From the NCBI GenBank assembly GCA_900769345.1, contig CAAGGJ010000113.1, forward strand, positions 1-23,028: 23,028 bases of DNA. The letters run 5' to 3'. This stretch comes from Bacteroidales bacterium. GTDB taxonomy: Bacteria > Bacteroidota > Bacteroidia > Bacteroidales > Muribaculaceae. Of this stretch, positions 6,743 through 17,267 are shown piece after piece; position 1 is the first letter of the stretch, and the number at the start of each line of letters is the position of its first letter. Below the pieces are notes generated by a model. That model was not told the DNA's origin, ran no database searches, and worked only from the letters and a program-made list of their open reading frames with translations. The position numbers were made by a program, and so were the translations under genes.

Positions 6743-7000
6743 GGTGTTATTTTTCTAATTTTTACCATATTAGGAATTGATTTTTGAAAATTATTTGGCA
6801 AAATGTAATATTTGCACTGCTATTCTGTTTGTGGCAAGCGAGAGTGTTTGAGATGTGTTTTCGTACAAAATGATGTAAATATTGCCAAATTTCTTGCACT
6901 TTACAAGAAAAATTGCGAATATTGCAAGCTCAAAGCAATGCATTGGCTTAGAAAGACTGCATTGTGAATGTGGTAAAGGGTTGGGCGTCAGAACGATGCC

Positions 7001-7033
7001 TTGAGCTATGACCAAATAGTGTGTATATATTTT
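7001..7033 (+). promoter_or_regulatory. Weak candidate promoter of the aminotransferase gene
   Basis: TTGA (7001-7004) lies 21 nt before TATATTTT (7026-7033), which differs from TAnnTTTG only in its last base. No better match is visible upstream of the gene. If it is used, transcription would begin at about 7038, right at the base of the hairpin at 7037-7081. Confidence 0.25.
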
Positions 7034-7036
7034 TTT

Positions 7037-7081
7037 ATTAATCGCCCCTAAGAGTCCGCTGAGACGTGGGGCACAATTAAT
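7037..7081 (+). promoter_or_regulatory. Leader hairpin upstream of the aminotransferase gene
   Basis: An imperfect 45-nt stem: ATTAAT (7037-7042) pairs with ATTAAT (7076-7081), GCCCC (7044-7048) with GGGGC (7068-7072), and an inner GTC (7054-7056) with GAC (7063-7065). It ends 15 nt before the ATG and could affect translation or mRNA stability. No known riboswitch class is recognised. Confidence 0.35.
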
Positions 7082-7096
7082 CAGACTAATTAGAGA

Positions 7097-8356
7097 ATGA
7101 CGGAAAGAACATTGCAAATATCCAAGAGAGGCGAGGAGATGCCCGCTTCTCCGATACGCAAATTGGCACCGCTTGCATATAAAGCCGAGGACGAAGGTGT
7201 GAAAATCTATAGGTTGAATATAGGTCAGCCCGACCTGCCCACGCCGCAAAAGGCTCTCGATGTGCTCAAATCGATAGATCGCACCACCCTTGAGTACAGT
7301 CCATCGCAAGGCTATCGCTCGCTGCGTGAGGCATTAGTGGGCTATTACGACCGCTATCAGATAAAACTCAATGCCGATGAGATAATCATCACCAGTGGCG
7401 GCTCGGAGGCTGTGCTTTTTGCCTTTATGAGTTGCCTCAATCCCGGCGATGAGATAATAGTACCCGAGCCTGCGTATGCCAACTATATGAGTTTCGCCAT
7501 CTCGGCAGGAGCTGTGATACGCACCATCACCACCACCATCGACGAGGGTTTCTGTCTGCCCAAGGTGGAGCGGTTTGAAGAACTTATCAACGAGCGCACC
7601 AAGGCGATATTGATATGCAATCCCAATAACCCTACGGGCTATCTGTATACCCAGCGCGAAATGCGCCAAATTCGCGATTTGGTGAAGAAATATAATCTCT
7701 ATCTGTTCTCCGACGAAGTGTATCGTGAGTTTATCTACACCGGGTCGCCCTACATCTCAGCCATGCACCTTGAGGGCGTAGAGCAGAATGTGGTGCTTAT
7801 CGACTCGGTGAGCAAACGCTACTCGGAGTGCGGCATACGCATAGGCGCGCTGATAACCAAGAACAAGGCGGTGCGCGACACCGTGATGAAGTTCTGTCAG
7901 GCACGATTGAGTCCGCCATTGATAGGACAGATAGTGGCAGAAGCATCGATAGAAGGCACTGAGGCGTATTCGCGAGAAGTGTATGAAGAATACACTGAGC
8001 GTCGCAAGTGCTTGATTGATGGCGTAAATCGCATACCCGGGTGCTACACGCCTATCCCGATGGGCGCATTTTATACGGTGGCAAAATTGCCTGTCGACGA
8101 TGCCGAGGAGTTCTGTGCATGGTGCTTGCGTGAATTTCGTTACAGCGATGAGGTGACACCCACGCTGCGCATCTCCGGCAATAGCGATAAGGCACCCGTG
8201 GGCGAGACCATATTGATGGCACCGGCGGCAGGATTTTACACTAATCCCGAGTTGGGCAAGGACCAAGTGCGCTTGGCTTATGTGTTATGCAAGGACGACT
8301 TGCGCCGAGCCATAATGATACTCGAAAAAGCCCTCGAAGCATATAACAATCGATAG
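7097..8356 (+). CDS. Class I/II PLP-dependent aminotransferase (aspartate aminotransferase-like)
   Basis: A 419-aa cytosolic fold-type I aminotransferase. Seen in order are the GQPDLPTP substrate-binding stretch near residue 42, YSPSQGYRSLR, the PLP-phosphate region TSGGSEAV, NPNNPTG with the conserved Asn, SDEVYREF with the PLP-ring Asp and Tyr, and SVSKRYS where K240 should form the Schiff base. The C-terminal arginine for the substrate carboxylate is probably within TLRISGN. It resembles bacterial AspB-type enzymes, but the family also includes aromatic and branched-chain aminotransferases, so the substrate is not certain. Its divergent pairing with asparaginase favours aspartate. The preceding leader contains a hairpin. 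Confidence 0.9.
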   Translation: MTERTLQISKRGEEMPASPIRKLAPLAYKAEDEGVKIYRLNIGQPDLPTPQKALDVLKSIDRTTLEYSPSQGYRSLREALVGYYDRYQIKLNADEIIITSGGSEAVLFAFMSCLNPGDEIIVPEPAYANYMSFAISAGAVIRTITTTIDEGFCLPKVERFEELINERTKAILICNPNNPTGYLYTQREMRQIRDLVKKYNLYLFSDEVYREFIYTGSPYISAMHLEGVEQNVVLIDSVSKRYSECGIRIGALITKNKAVRDTVMKFCQARLSPPLIGQIVAEASIEGTEAYSREVYEEYTERRKCLIDGVNRIPGCYTPIPMGAFYTVAKLPVDDAEEFCAWCLREFRYSDEVTPTLRISGNSDKAPVGETILMAPAAGFYTNPELGKDQVRLAYVLCKDDLRRAIMILEKALEAYNNR

Positions 8357-8380
8357 CTGACGATTGACAGATGTGAACAT

Positions 8381-8448
8381 AAAAAGCGCTCCCGCGTCGT
8401 GTTTTTGTGGCTTGAGCCATAACCGACGCGGGAGTGTGAGTTTTTTTT
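8381..8448. terminator. Bidirectional rho-independent terminator between convergent genes
   Basis: An 11-bp perfect GC-rich stem, CTCCCGCGTCG (8389-8399) with its complement at 8424-8434, encloses an inner 5-bp hairpin (8408-8412 with 8415-8419). On the plus strand eight T follow (8441-8448). On the minus strand the A-run at 8381-8385 supplies a U-tract. It can terminate both the aminotransferase gene and gyrB. Confidence 0.9.
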
Positions 8449-8471
8449 GTGGGGTGGGATACTATAATAAA

Positions 8472-10436
<1,965 letters not shown>

Positions 10437-10544
10437 TTCGTTTAATCTAAAATCCGTTGCCGCAGTCGCCGCTTGAAATTGCCTTATTTGGCTCGGAAAT
10501 GCCGTTGTTTTGGCCAATTGGCGCGTTGCGGAATAAAAATCATA

Positions 10545-10552
10545 CAAAAATA
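10545..10552 (-). promoter_or_regulatory. -7 promoter box of gyrB
   Basis: The minus strand reads TATTTTTG, matching TAnnTTTG. TTCG lies 19 nt upstream as a weak -33 candidate. The predicted transcription start is near 10540, giving a leader of about 100 nt before ATG 10436. Confidence 0.45.
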
Positions 10553-10739
10553 ATAAAAATCGGTCAAATGGCGAAATTTTACCATTTATAATAATGTGAA
10601 AAAAGTAAAAAATGTGGGTAAAGAGGTTTTGGAATGACATAAAAGCAGCGTTGTGAGGCAATTGAGCCTATGGTATAGCATCATCGGCATTGTGGTGGTG
10701 CAGCCCAAATGTGAGAGAAAGTGAAAAACGGGGCTATTC

Positions 10740-10770
10740 TTGCTTATGCACCCAATTTGCACTATCTTTG
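10740..10770 (+). promoter_or_regulatory. Bacteroidetes-type promoter of the GSCFA-murF operon
   Basis: TTGC (10740-10743) is followed after 19 nt by TATCTTTG (10763-10770), the same -33 word and spacing as the mnmD promoter. Transcription should begin near 10776, leaving a leader of about 100 nt before ATG 10874. Confidence 0.6.
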
Positions 10771-10873
10771 CATCGATGCTGCGAAAATGTCGATTTCCTT
10801 TGAGCTGCATGTCGGCGATGAGGTGCACAGAGAGCGGCATCGGTCAAGATAAAGAATACAAAAAGAGATTGTT

Positions 10874-11851
10874 ATGGAATTCCGCACATCAATAAAGACG
10901 AGTGAAAATCGAGGCATGATATGCCACAGCGATGTGGTGGTGATGATGGGTTCGTGTTTCTCCGACAATATAGGGGCACGGATGCGCCACGCCATGTTTA
11001 ATGTGGATATCAACCCGTTTGGGACGCTGTACAATCCCTTCAGCATAGCCACATCGATAGATCGTATCATCGATAACGAACCGGTCGACGGGTCGCACAT
11101 GTTTCAGAACGGCGGAGTGTGGAATAGTTTCCTGTTTCACAGCAAGTTCTCGCGCGTCGACAAGATGCGCGCCATGGAGATGATGAACGAGCGCATCACA
11201 GCCGCACACGAGCATTTGCGCGAGGCAAAGGCACTGATAATCACGCTCGGCACAGCCGTGGTCTATAGGCTCAAGAGCACCGGTAAGGTGGTGAGCAACT
11301 GCCACAAAGTGCCTCAGCACGAATTTGTGCGTAAGATGGAGAGCATCGAAGCCATGACCGAGGTGCTCGACCACAGTCTCACGCGCCTGCGCCAACTCAA
11401 TCCCGACATCAAGGTAATCATCACTGTAAGCCCCATACGCCACGTAGCCGACGGCCTCGAGACTAATATGCTAAGCAAGGCATCGCTACGCGTGGTGGCG
11501 AGCACCCTTGCCGGCAGGTTCAGGGATATGGTGAGCTATTTTCCGGCGTTTGAGATAATGCTCGATGATCTGCGCGACTATCGTTTCTATGCCGCCGATA
11601 TGGTTCACCCCAGCGAGACCGCGATAGAATATATATGGCAAACTTTCCAAGCCACCTATTTCGACGACCGCACGGCACAGGCAGCGGCGCGATGCGAACG
11701 CGTGTATAAGCGCCTTATGCATCGCCCTATGACCGACAATCGCGAGGCCATAGAACGCTTCAACGCCGACACCCGCACCGTGGTGAGCAATTTGATTAGA
11801 GAATATCCGTATATAGCCAACATATCAGAGATAAGAAACGTATTGGATTGA
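10874..11851 (+). CDS. GSCFA domain protein (SGNH hydrolase-like)
   Basis: A 325-aa protein of the GSCFA family, named for its conserved motif, seen here as GSCFSD at residues 26-31. Serine 27 sits where the SGNH/GDSL hydrolase nucleophile would be, and DMVHPS near the C terminus resembles the Asp-x-x-His end of such a triad. No signal peptide is seen, so it should be cytosolic. Substrate and function are not established. The stop lies 4 nt before the murF-alr start, so the two are almost certainly co-transcribed and perhaps translationally coupled. This hints at a link to wall precursor or amino-sugar chemistry, but only by context. Confidence 0.88.
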   Translation: MEFRTSIKTSENRGMICHSDVVVMMGSCFSDNIGARMRHAMFNVDINPFGTLYNPFSIATSIDRIIDNEPVDGSHMFQNGGVWNSFLFHSKFSRVDKMRAMEMMNERITAAHEHLREAKALIITLGTAVVYRLKSTGKVVSNCHKVPQHEFVRKMESIEAMTEVLDHSLTRLRQLNPDIKVIITVSPIRHVADGLETNMLSKASLRVVASTLAGRFRDMVSYFPAFEIMLDDLRDYRFYAADMVHPSETAIEYIWQTFQATYFDDRTAQAAARCERVYKRLMHRPMTDNREAIERFNADTRTVVSNLIREYPYIANISEIRNVLD

Positions 11852-11855
11852 AACA

Positions 11856-14318
11856 ATGAAATATTCCATCAAAGAGATAGCTTCGATATTGGGCGCCGAC
11901 GACACCCGATTGGTGTATGGCGACGATGAAGTGAGCCATTTGCTCACCGACTCACGCTCACTCACTTATCCCGAAGCAACATTGTTTTTCGCCATTAAGA
12001 CAAAGAACAACGACGGGCACCGCTATGTGTGTCATCTTCATAACCTCGGTGTGAGAAATTTCGTGGTGGAGCATACCGACGGACTTCCTGCCGAAGCCAA
12101 TTATCTGCGAGTAGACAATGTGGTGGAAGCATTGCAACGCCTTGCTGCCTATCATCGCAGCCGATTTGATATTCCGGTGATAGCCATCACCGGCAGTTGT
12201 GGCAAAACCACCGTGAAAGAGTGGCTCTATCAACTCCTAAGTCCCGACTATAATGTGGTGCGTTCGCCGCGAAGTTTTAATTCGCAGATAGGCGTGCCGC
12301 TATCGCTATGGGACATCGATGACAATACCCGCATAGCCATAATCGAAGCCGGCATATCGCAACCCGGCGAGATGGCAGCGCTGAGTCGCACCATCAAGCC
12401 CACCCATGGCATTTTCACTATGCTCAGCGACGAACACGGCGAGAATTTCGCCTCGCTCGAGAGCAAAGCATGCGAGAAAGCACTACTTTTCGACCATTGT
12501 GCCGAAGTGACCTTTTTTGCCGATAGTCAGCCCATTGCCGAAGCTATGCAAGGCACATCGGCGCGTAAAGTGCTGTGGTCGGAAACCGATAAGACCGCCG
12601 ATGTGGTGATAGAGAGCAATATGGTGCAGCGACGCAGCACCGAGGTGCAATATCGCTACCGTGGAGAGAGTCATAGGCTGAATATCCCCTTTATCAATGT
12701 GGGTAGCGTGAGCAATGTGATGAACTGTGTGACCTTGCTCTTGCACATGGGCATAAATCCCGAAGTGATAGCTCGGCGAGTGGCGCAGTTGAAACCCGTA
12801 AAGACCCGCACCAATGTGATAGAAGGCATCAACGGTTGTATGGTGATAGCCGACAGCTATCCCAGCGACTATAATTCGCTTGCACCGGCGCTCGATTTTA
12901 TGTGGCGACGCGCTATCGAAAAATCGCGTATGACCGTAGTGCTCAGCGATGCCGCACACGAGTCGTTCGGCACCGATATGGTGTATGCCCACATAGGCGA
13001 ACTGCTCAAGCAGAAGGGCGTGAGCCGCGTGATAGGCATTGGCGAGGAGATAAGTGACTATGCACATCATTTCGAGGGCAATAAGACATTCTATAAGAGC
13101 GTAAGCGAATTTATGCAAGCCGTGTCGCCCGGTGATTTCGATTCCGAGACCATACTTGTAAAAGGTTCGCCGCAATACGATTTTGAGCCGATAATCGATA
13201 TGCTCGAGGCAAAGCAGCACGAGACCGTGATGGAAGTTAACCTCGATGCACTGGTGAATAACTACAACTTTTTTCGTTCGCTGCTCAAGCCTACCACCAA
13301 GATGGTGTGTATGCTCAAGGCATCGGGCTATGGCGCAGGTAGTTATGAGCTTGCCAAGACCGTGCAAGACAGCGGTGTGGCGTATATAGCCGTGGCAGTG
13401 CACGACGAGGGCGTGGAACTGCGCAAGGCAGGCATAACAGCCAAGATAATGGTGCTTAATCCGCGTGTGGAGAACTATAAGGCTATGTTTGCCTACCATC
13501 TCGAGCCTGAAGTTTACTGCCTCGATGAGTGTCGCATGATAATACGCGAGGCCCAGAAAAACGGCATCAGTCACTATCCTGTGCACATCAAACTCGATAC
13601 AGGCATGCACCGACTGGGATTTCTCGAGGAGCAGTTGCCCGAACTGATAGACCTTTTGCATAGTCAAGACGCCATAGAACCTGCCACTGTGTTCTCGCAT
13701 CTTGCCGTGGCCGATGAGCCCGAGAAGGACGATTACACACAGCAGCAATTCGACGATTTCGACCGCTGCTGCGCCAAGTTGCAAGCCGCATTTCAGCATA
13801 AAATAATGCGTCACATACTCAATACCACAGGCATAGTGCGTTTCCCTGAACATCAGTGCGAGATGGTGCGCCTGGGCATAGGCCTTTATGGCATAGCCAC
13901 CACCACCGACGGCAGCGAGTCGTCGCTTGTGCCCGTGTCGTCGCTCCACTCGGTGATAATATCGATAAAAGAGTGGGACGAAGGCATCACCATAGGCTAC
14001 GGCCGCCGCGGCGTGCTCAAGCGCAAGTCGCGCATTGCCACCATACCTGTGGGCTATGCCGATGGCATCGACCGCCACTTCGGCAACGGCAACATAAGCA
14101 TGTGGGTGAACGGCACCTTGTGCCCCACAGTGGGAAATATATGCATGGATGTGTGCATGATAGATGTCACCGATGCCGATTGCCGGGAGGGTGACAATGT
14201 GGAAATATTTGGCGAACACATAGCCGTGGAACGCCTTGCCGAAGTGCGAGGAACCATACCATACGAAATATTAACGTCGATATCCACCCGCGTTAAGCGC
14301 GTGTATTATCGAGAATAA
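11856..14318 (+). CDS. Bifunctional MurF ligase / alanine racemase
   Basis: An 820-aa fusion known in Bacteroidetes. Residues 1-455 are MurF, which adds D-Ala-D-Ala to UDP-MurNAc-tripeptide; the ATP loop GSCGKTT is at 113-119. Residues 459-820 form alanine racemase, which makes D-alanine from L-alanine. K488 in MLKASGYGAG is the PLP lysine and Y734 in GYADGID the opposing catalytic tyrosine, so both active sites look intact. The racemase loop reads KASGYGAG where many enzymes have KANAYGHG, a family variation. The fusion places the D-alanine source and a D-Ala-D-Ala-using step on one chain; Ddl must be supplied elsewhere. It is the second gene of the operon begun at 10874. Confidence 0.95.
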   Translation: MKYSIKEIASILGADDTRLVYGDDEVSHLLTDSRSLTYPEATLFFAIKTKNNDGHRYVCHLHNLGVRNFVVEHTDGLPAEANYLRVDNVVEALQRLAAYHRSRFDIPVIAITGSCGKTTVKEWLYQLLSPDYNVVRSPRSFNSQIGVPLSLWDIDDNTRIAIIEAGISQPGEMAALSRTIKPTHGIFTMLSDEHGENFASLESKACEKALLFDHCAEVTFFADSQPIAEAMQGTSARKVLWSETDKTADVVIESNMVQRRSTEVQYRYRGESHRLNIPFINVGSVSNVMNCVTLLLHMGINPEVIARRVAQLKPVKTRTNVIEGINGCMVIADSYPSDYNSLAPALDFMWRRAIEKSRMTVVLSDAAHESFGTDMVYAHIGELLKQKGVSRVIGIGEEISDYAHHFEGNKTFYKSVSEFMQAVSPGDFDSETILVKGSPQYDFEPIIDMLEAKQHETVMEVNLDALVNNYNFFRSLLKPTTKMVCMLKASGYGAGSYELAKTVQDSGVAYIAVAVHDEGVELRKAGITAKIMVLNPRVENYKAMFAYHLEPEVYCLDECRMIIREAQKNGISHYPVHIKLDTGMHRLGFLEEQLPELIDLLHSQDAIEPATVFSHLAVADEPEKDDYTQQQFDDFDRCCAKLQAAFQHKIMRHILNTTGIVRFPEHQCEMVRLGIGLYGIATTTDGSESSLVPVSSLHSVIISIKEWDEGITIGYGRRGVLKRKSRIATIPVGYADGIDRHFGNGNISMWVNGTLCPTVGNICMDVCMIDVTDADCREGDNVEIFGEHIAVERLAEVRGTIPYEILTSISTRVKRVYYRE

Positions 14319-14334
14319 TTACCCCTTTATAGCG

Positions 14335-14781
14335 ATGAATCAACCCAAAAGTGATGACGAAAAATTTATGCGCATGGCGCTTGCCGAGGCACGCAAGGCT
14401 TACGAAGCCGATGAGGTGCCCATAGGCGCAGTGATAGTGAGCTGCGGACAGGTGATAGCCCGTGGCCATAATCTCACAGAGACACTTACCGACGTCACAG
14501 CCCATGCCGAGATGCAAGCCATCACTTCGGCTACCAATATGCTCGGAGGCAAATATTTGGTCGACTGCACCTTGTATGTGACCGTGGAGCCGTGCCTGAT
14601 GTGTGCCGGAGCGCTCGGTTGGAGCCAAATATCGCGAGTGGTGTATGGCGCAGCCGATGATAAGCGCGGATATCACACCTTTTGCTCCAATCCCTTCCAC
14701 CGCAAAACCATGGTGCAAGGCGGAGTGCTTGCCGACGAGTGCGCTGCCATTATGACTGATTTTTTTAAGAAAAAACGATAA
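14335..14781 (+). CDS. tadA: tRNA-specific adenosine deaminase TadA
   Basis: A 148-aa zinc deaminase that converts A34 to inosine in the tRNA-Arg(ACG) anticodon. Zinc and catalytic motifs are intact: HAE with H57 and E59, and PCLMC with C87 and C90. The C-terminal DDKRGYHTF stretch is also typical of TadA rather than of cytosine or guanine deaminases. The length is normal. It starts 16 nt after murF-alr. It is followed by phosphoribosyltransferase and nucleobase permease genes, so a free-base deaminase role is a remote alternative. Confidence 0.92.
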   Translation: MNQPKSDDEKFMRMALAEARKAYEADEVPIGAVIVSCGQVIARGHNLTETLTDVTAHAEMQAITSATNMLGGKYLVDCTLYVTVEPCLMCAGALGWSQISRVVYGAADDKRGYHTFCSNPFHRKTMVQGGVLADECAAIMTDFFKKKR

Positions 14782-14806
14782 ACTAACAACTATAATAACG
14801 ATACCA

Positions 14807-15898
14807 ATGAAAGATATGTTGCAAGGCACAAGCCTTATACCGGTGCGATATAAAAACGGCACACAACTTTATCAGCTCGATGCACCGCATCTGAGCAACA
14901 AATATTATGTGGCGTCGAATCCGAGCAGCACCAAATTGATGATGTACCCCGAAGTGGTGGGCTACGACACTTATGAGTGCACTTTGGCACCCACTATCAC
15001 AGCCTTGGAATATTTCAAGGAGAATAATCTGACCACTAAAGCCAATATACTCACCATATTGCGCGGCGGACTCAATTATCCGCTCGAGGAGGGTTGCCAC
15101 AAGTGCGGGATACAGGTGGATAATATGAGTTTCTTGTCGTGCGAACGAGTAATCTCGCCCGAGCGCGTGATTACCGGGCTCGACATACGATATAAAAAGA
15201 ATCACATCGATGCCAATGCCACCCTGCTCGTGGGCGACATCATAGCCACCGGCGATACATTGGTGAAGTGCATCAACTATATCTTCGACGAATATCACCA
15301 AGCCGGTGTGCAACTTCGCCGAATGATATTTTTCACCGTGGGCGGCACGCGAGCCATCGATGTGCTTGAGTCGCTCACCGCTCGAGCACACGAATTGTGG
15401 CCTTCGTTCCAGGGATGTCACTGCGTGTTCTATGAAGGCATCTTCTCGGTGTATGCCGACCATGGAGTGACCGGTGTGAATGTGCCGAACATCGACTTCT
15501 ACTGGCGCGACGGTGTGGTGGCACCCGAATTCCGCAAAGCGGTAATAGGCAACGGCAATGCCATCTACGAGAAATGTATAATCTACGACGGCGGCGCACG
15601 CCGGTATGAAATCCCCGACCACTACGAAGAGGTGGTGGAATATTGGGAGAGTCTGCAGCGAGTGGCTGATGAGGTGGATGTGAAAAAATTTACCGAAGAA
15701 AAACTCGGCTACAGCCAAGGCATCACGCTGGAGAGTTGGATTGTGCAAAATCACTATCAAAAACTCAAAAAAGTGGAGTTGAAACGCCAATTTGAAGCCG
15801 AAGCAGCCTTCTTGGCACAGTCGGAGGCGCTCAATCTCAAGCAATTGTGCGAACTGCGTCTGCAGCAGATACGCCAAGCTTTGGGGAAATATGTTTAA
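14807..15898 (+). CDS. Type I phosphoribosyltransferase-fold protein, substrate unknown
   Basis: A 363-aa protein with a type I PRTase core at about residues 80-200. LRGGL (85-89) looks like the pyrophosphate loop and LLVGDIIATGDTL (140-152) is the PRPP-binding signature with the paired acidic position replaced by Gly-Asp and Asp-Ile-Ile. An unusual N-terminal segment (1-75) and a long helical, charged C-terminal tail (about 280-363) set it apart from Upp, Apt, Hpt or PyrE. It lies 25 nt after tadA and 62 nt before a CodB-like permease gene, which suggests ribosylation of an imported base. That role, and whether PRPP is really used, is inference. Confidence 0.75.
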   Translation: MKDMLQGTSLIPVRYKNGTQLYQLDAPHLSNKYYVASNPSSTKLMMYPEVVGYDTYECTLAPTITALEYFKENNLTTKANILTILRGGLNYPLEEGCHKCGIQVDNMSFLSCERVISPERVITGLDIRYKKNHIDANATLLVGDIIATGDTLVKCINYIFDEYHQAGVQLRRMIFFTVGGTRAIDVLESLTARAHELWPSFQGCHCVFYEGIFSVYADHGVTGVNVPNIDFYWRDGVVAPEFRKAVIGNGNAIYEKCIIYDGGARRYEIPDHYEEVVEYWESLQRVADEVDVKKFTEEKLGYSQGITLESWIVQNHYQKLKKVELKRQFEAEAAFLAQSEALNLKQLCELRLQQIRQALGKYV

Positions 15899-15960
15899 TT
15901 CGTACAAGCTCAAGAAATACACAACAAAAGAGATATTGAAACTACAAAAAAGCTAAGACT

Positions 15961-17214
15961 ATGAGCAAACAAGTTGCGAAAGTCGACATCGACTACACCA
16001 ACGAGCGCGTGCCTCAAGAAGCTCGCCGTGGATTTTTAAAAATGTTTATGATAATGATGGGTTTCACCTTCTTCTCAGCGAGTATGTGGGTGGGACAGAA
16101 ATTGGCTGAAGGGCTCGATTTTCAGCAATTTATATGTGCATTGGTGTTTGGTGGCGCTTTGCTCGGCGCCTACACCGGAGCCTTGGGCTATGTGGGCGGC
16201 GACAGCGGGCTTTCGCTCGATAATCTTGCCATACGCAGTTTTGGTCGCTACGGCAGCTATCTGCCCAGCGCTATGATTGCGTTCACGCAGATGGGTTGGT
16301 TCGGCGTAGGTCTTGCCATGTTTGCCATTCCGGTGGCGACACAGTTGCTTGGTGGCGACAAGATGGTGGAATATGCACTTGTGGCAGTGGCAGGCGTGTG
16401 TATGACAGCCAGCGCCTATCGAGGCATCAAGAGACTTACCATAATCAGTTTTATAGCTGTGCCGTGTGTGGCTATACTCGGCACCATAGCCATGGTGATG
16501 GCCGTGATGCAAGGCAATGGCTCGATAATAGATCAATTTGCAGTAAGCACCACCGACCTCGGCGTGATAGGCGGTGCCGGACTGGTGATAGGCAGTTTTG
16601 TGTCGGGTGGTAGTGCTACGCCCAATTTCACTCGCTTCTCCAAGAGCGGAAAGATGGGTTGCATCATCTCGATAGTGGCATTTTTCATCGGCAATAGTTT
16701 GATGTTCTGCTTCGGAGCCGTTTCGTCGATTTTTGTGGGCGGAAACGATATTTTCGATGTTATGCTCAAACTCAATCTCTTCTATGCCGCCATACTTGTG
16801 CTCGGACTGAACATCTGGACCACTAACGATAATGCTCTCTACTCCGTGGGTCTGGGACTTGCCAATATCTTCAAGATGAAGAAAAGCACCATGGTGCTTG
16901 TGGCAGGCTTGATAGGCACAGTTATGGCAGAATGGCTATACTACAATTTCTGCGGATTCCTGAATATACTCAACTGCACCTTGCCACCTGTGGGCATCAT
17001 CATAGTGGTGGCATATTTCAGCAATCGCCGGGCGTTTGTTACCGATACGGTGGAGATAAAGAATGTGGATTGGGGCGCAGTGACAGGCGTGATTGCCGGA
17101 GCCGTGGTTGCCAACTTCCTGCCGTGGGGAGTGCCCTCGATTAATGGCATGGTGGTAGCCACACTATGCTATCAAGCAGGTCGCTTGATAAGCATGCCAT
17201 CGGTGAAAAAATAA
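15961..17214 (+). CDS. NCS1-family nucleobase permease (CodB-like)
   Basis: A 417-aa inner-membrane transporter with about 11-12 hydrophobic segments. It resembles cytosine permease CodB of the nucleobase:cation symporter-1 family. The N terminus DYTNERVPQEARRG leads into a first helix with MGFTFFSASMWVG, a pattern typical of CodB-like proteins. No cytosine deaminase (codA) is adjacent, which is unlike the E. coli codBA operon; instead a phosphoribosyltransferase-fold gene lies 62 nt upstream. The substrate may therefore be cytosine, another pyrimidine, a purine or a related heterocycle. The gene has no recognisable -7 box of its own, so it probably belongs to the upstream transcript. Confidence 0.85.
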   Translation: MSKQVAKVDIDYTNERVPQEARRGFLKMFMIMMGFTFFSASMWVGQKLAEGLDFQQFICALVFGGALLGAYTGALGYVGGDSGLSLDNLAIRSFGRYGSYLPSAMIAFTQMGWFGVGLAMFAIPVATQLLGGDKMVEYALVAVAGVCMTASAYRGIKRLTIISFIAVPCVAILGTIAMVMAVMQGNGSIIDQFAVSTTDLGVIGGAGLVIGSFVSGGSATPNFTRFSKSGKMGCIISIVAFFIGNSLMFCFGAVSSIFVGGNDIFDVMLKLNLFYAAILVLGLNIWTTNDNALYSVGLGLANIFKMKKSTMVLVAGLIGTVMAEWLYYNFCGFLNILNCTLPPVGIIIVVAYFSNRRAFVTDTVEIKNVDWGAVTGVIAGAVVANFLPWGVPSINGMVVATLCYQAGRLISMPSVKK

Positions 17215-17267
17215 GAGCAAAAACCAAAATATAGATTATTAATAGATTAAAGAACAGTATTGAAAAA

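Larger units (their letters stand above)
6674..7096. other. Divergent AT-rich control region between asparaginase and aminotransferase genes
   Basis: These 423 bases hold no convincing gene. Visible structure includes an 11-bp direct repeat TTGGCAAAATG (6711-6721 and 6795-6805), two copies of AATATTGC (6878-6885 and 6918-6925), and a 7-bp inverted repeat TTTCTTG/CAAGAAA (6890-6896, 6904-6910). These could be operator sites for one regulator of both genes; that is inference. Confidence 0.5.
10437..10873. other. Divergent regulatory region between gyrB and the GSCFA gene
   Basis: These 437 bases carry the promoters of both genes and no gene I can support. The gyrB leader contains a 10-bp palindrome, GCCAATTGGC (10513-10522). 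The region around 10540-10620 is very AT-rich, as expected for a supercoiling-sensitive gyrase promoter; that link is inference. The GSCFA gene has a leader of about 100 nt. Confidence 0.5.

Noticed and set aside
10437..10661. N-terminal extension of GyrB by 75 residues
   Set aside because: The stretch is AT-rich, contains a -7 box, and is unlike GyrB N termini. The family start fits the ATG at 10436.
12483..14219. A 578-codon antisense open frame within murF-alr
   Set aside because: Same codon-aligned shadow effect; the plus-strand product has intact motifs for two enzymes.
14783..15922. A 379-codon antisense open frame over the phosphoribosyltransferase gene
   Set aside because: Codon-aligned shadow; the plus strand carries the PRPP-binding motif.
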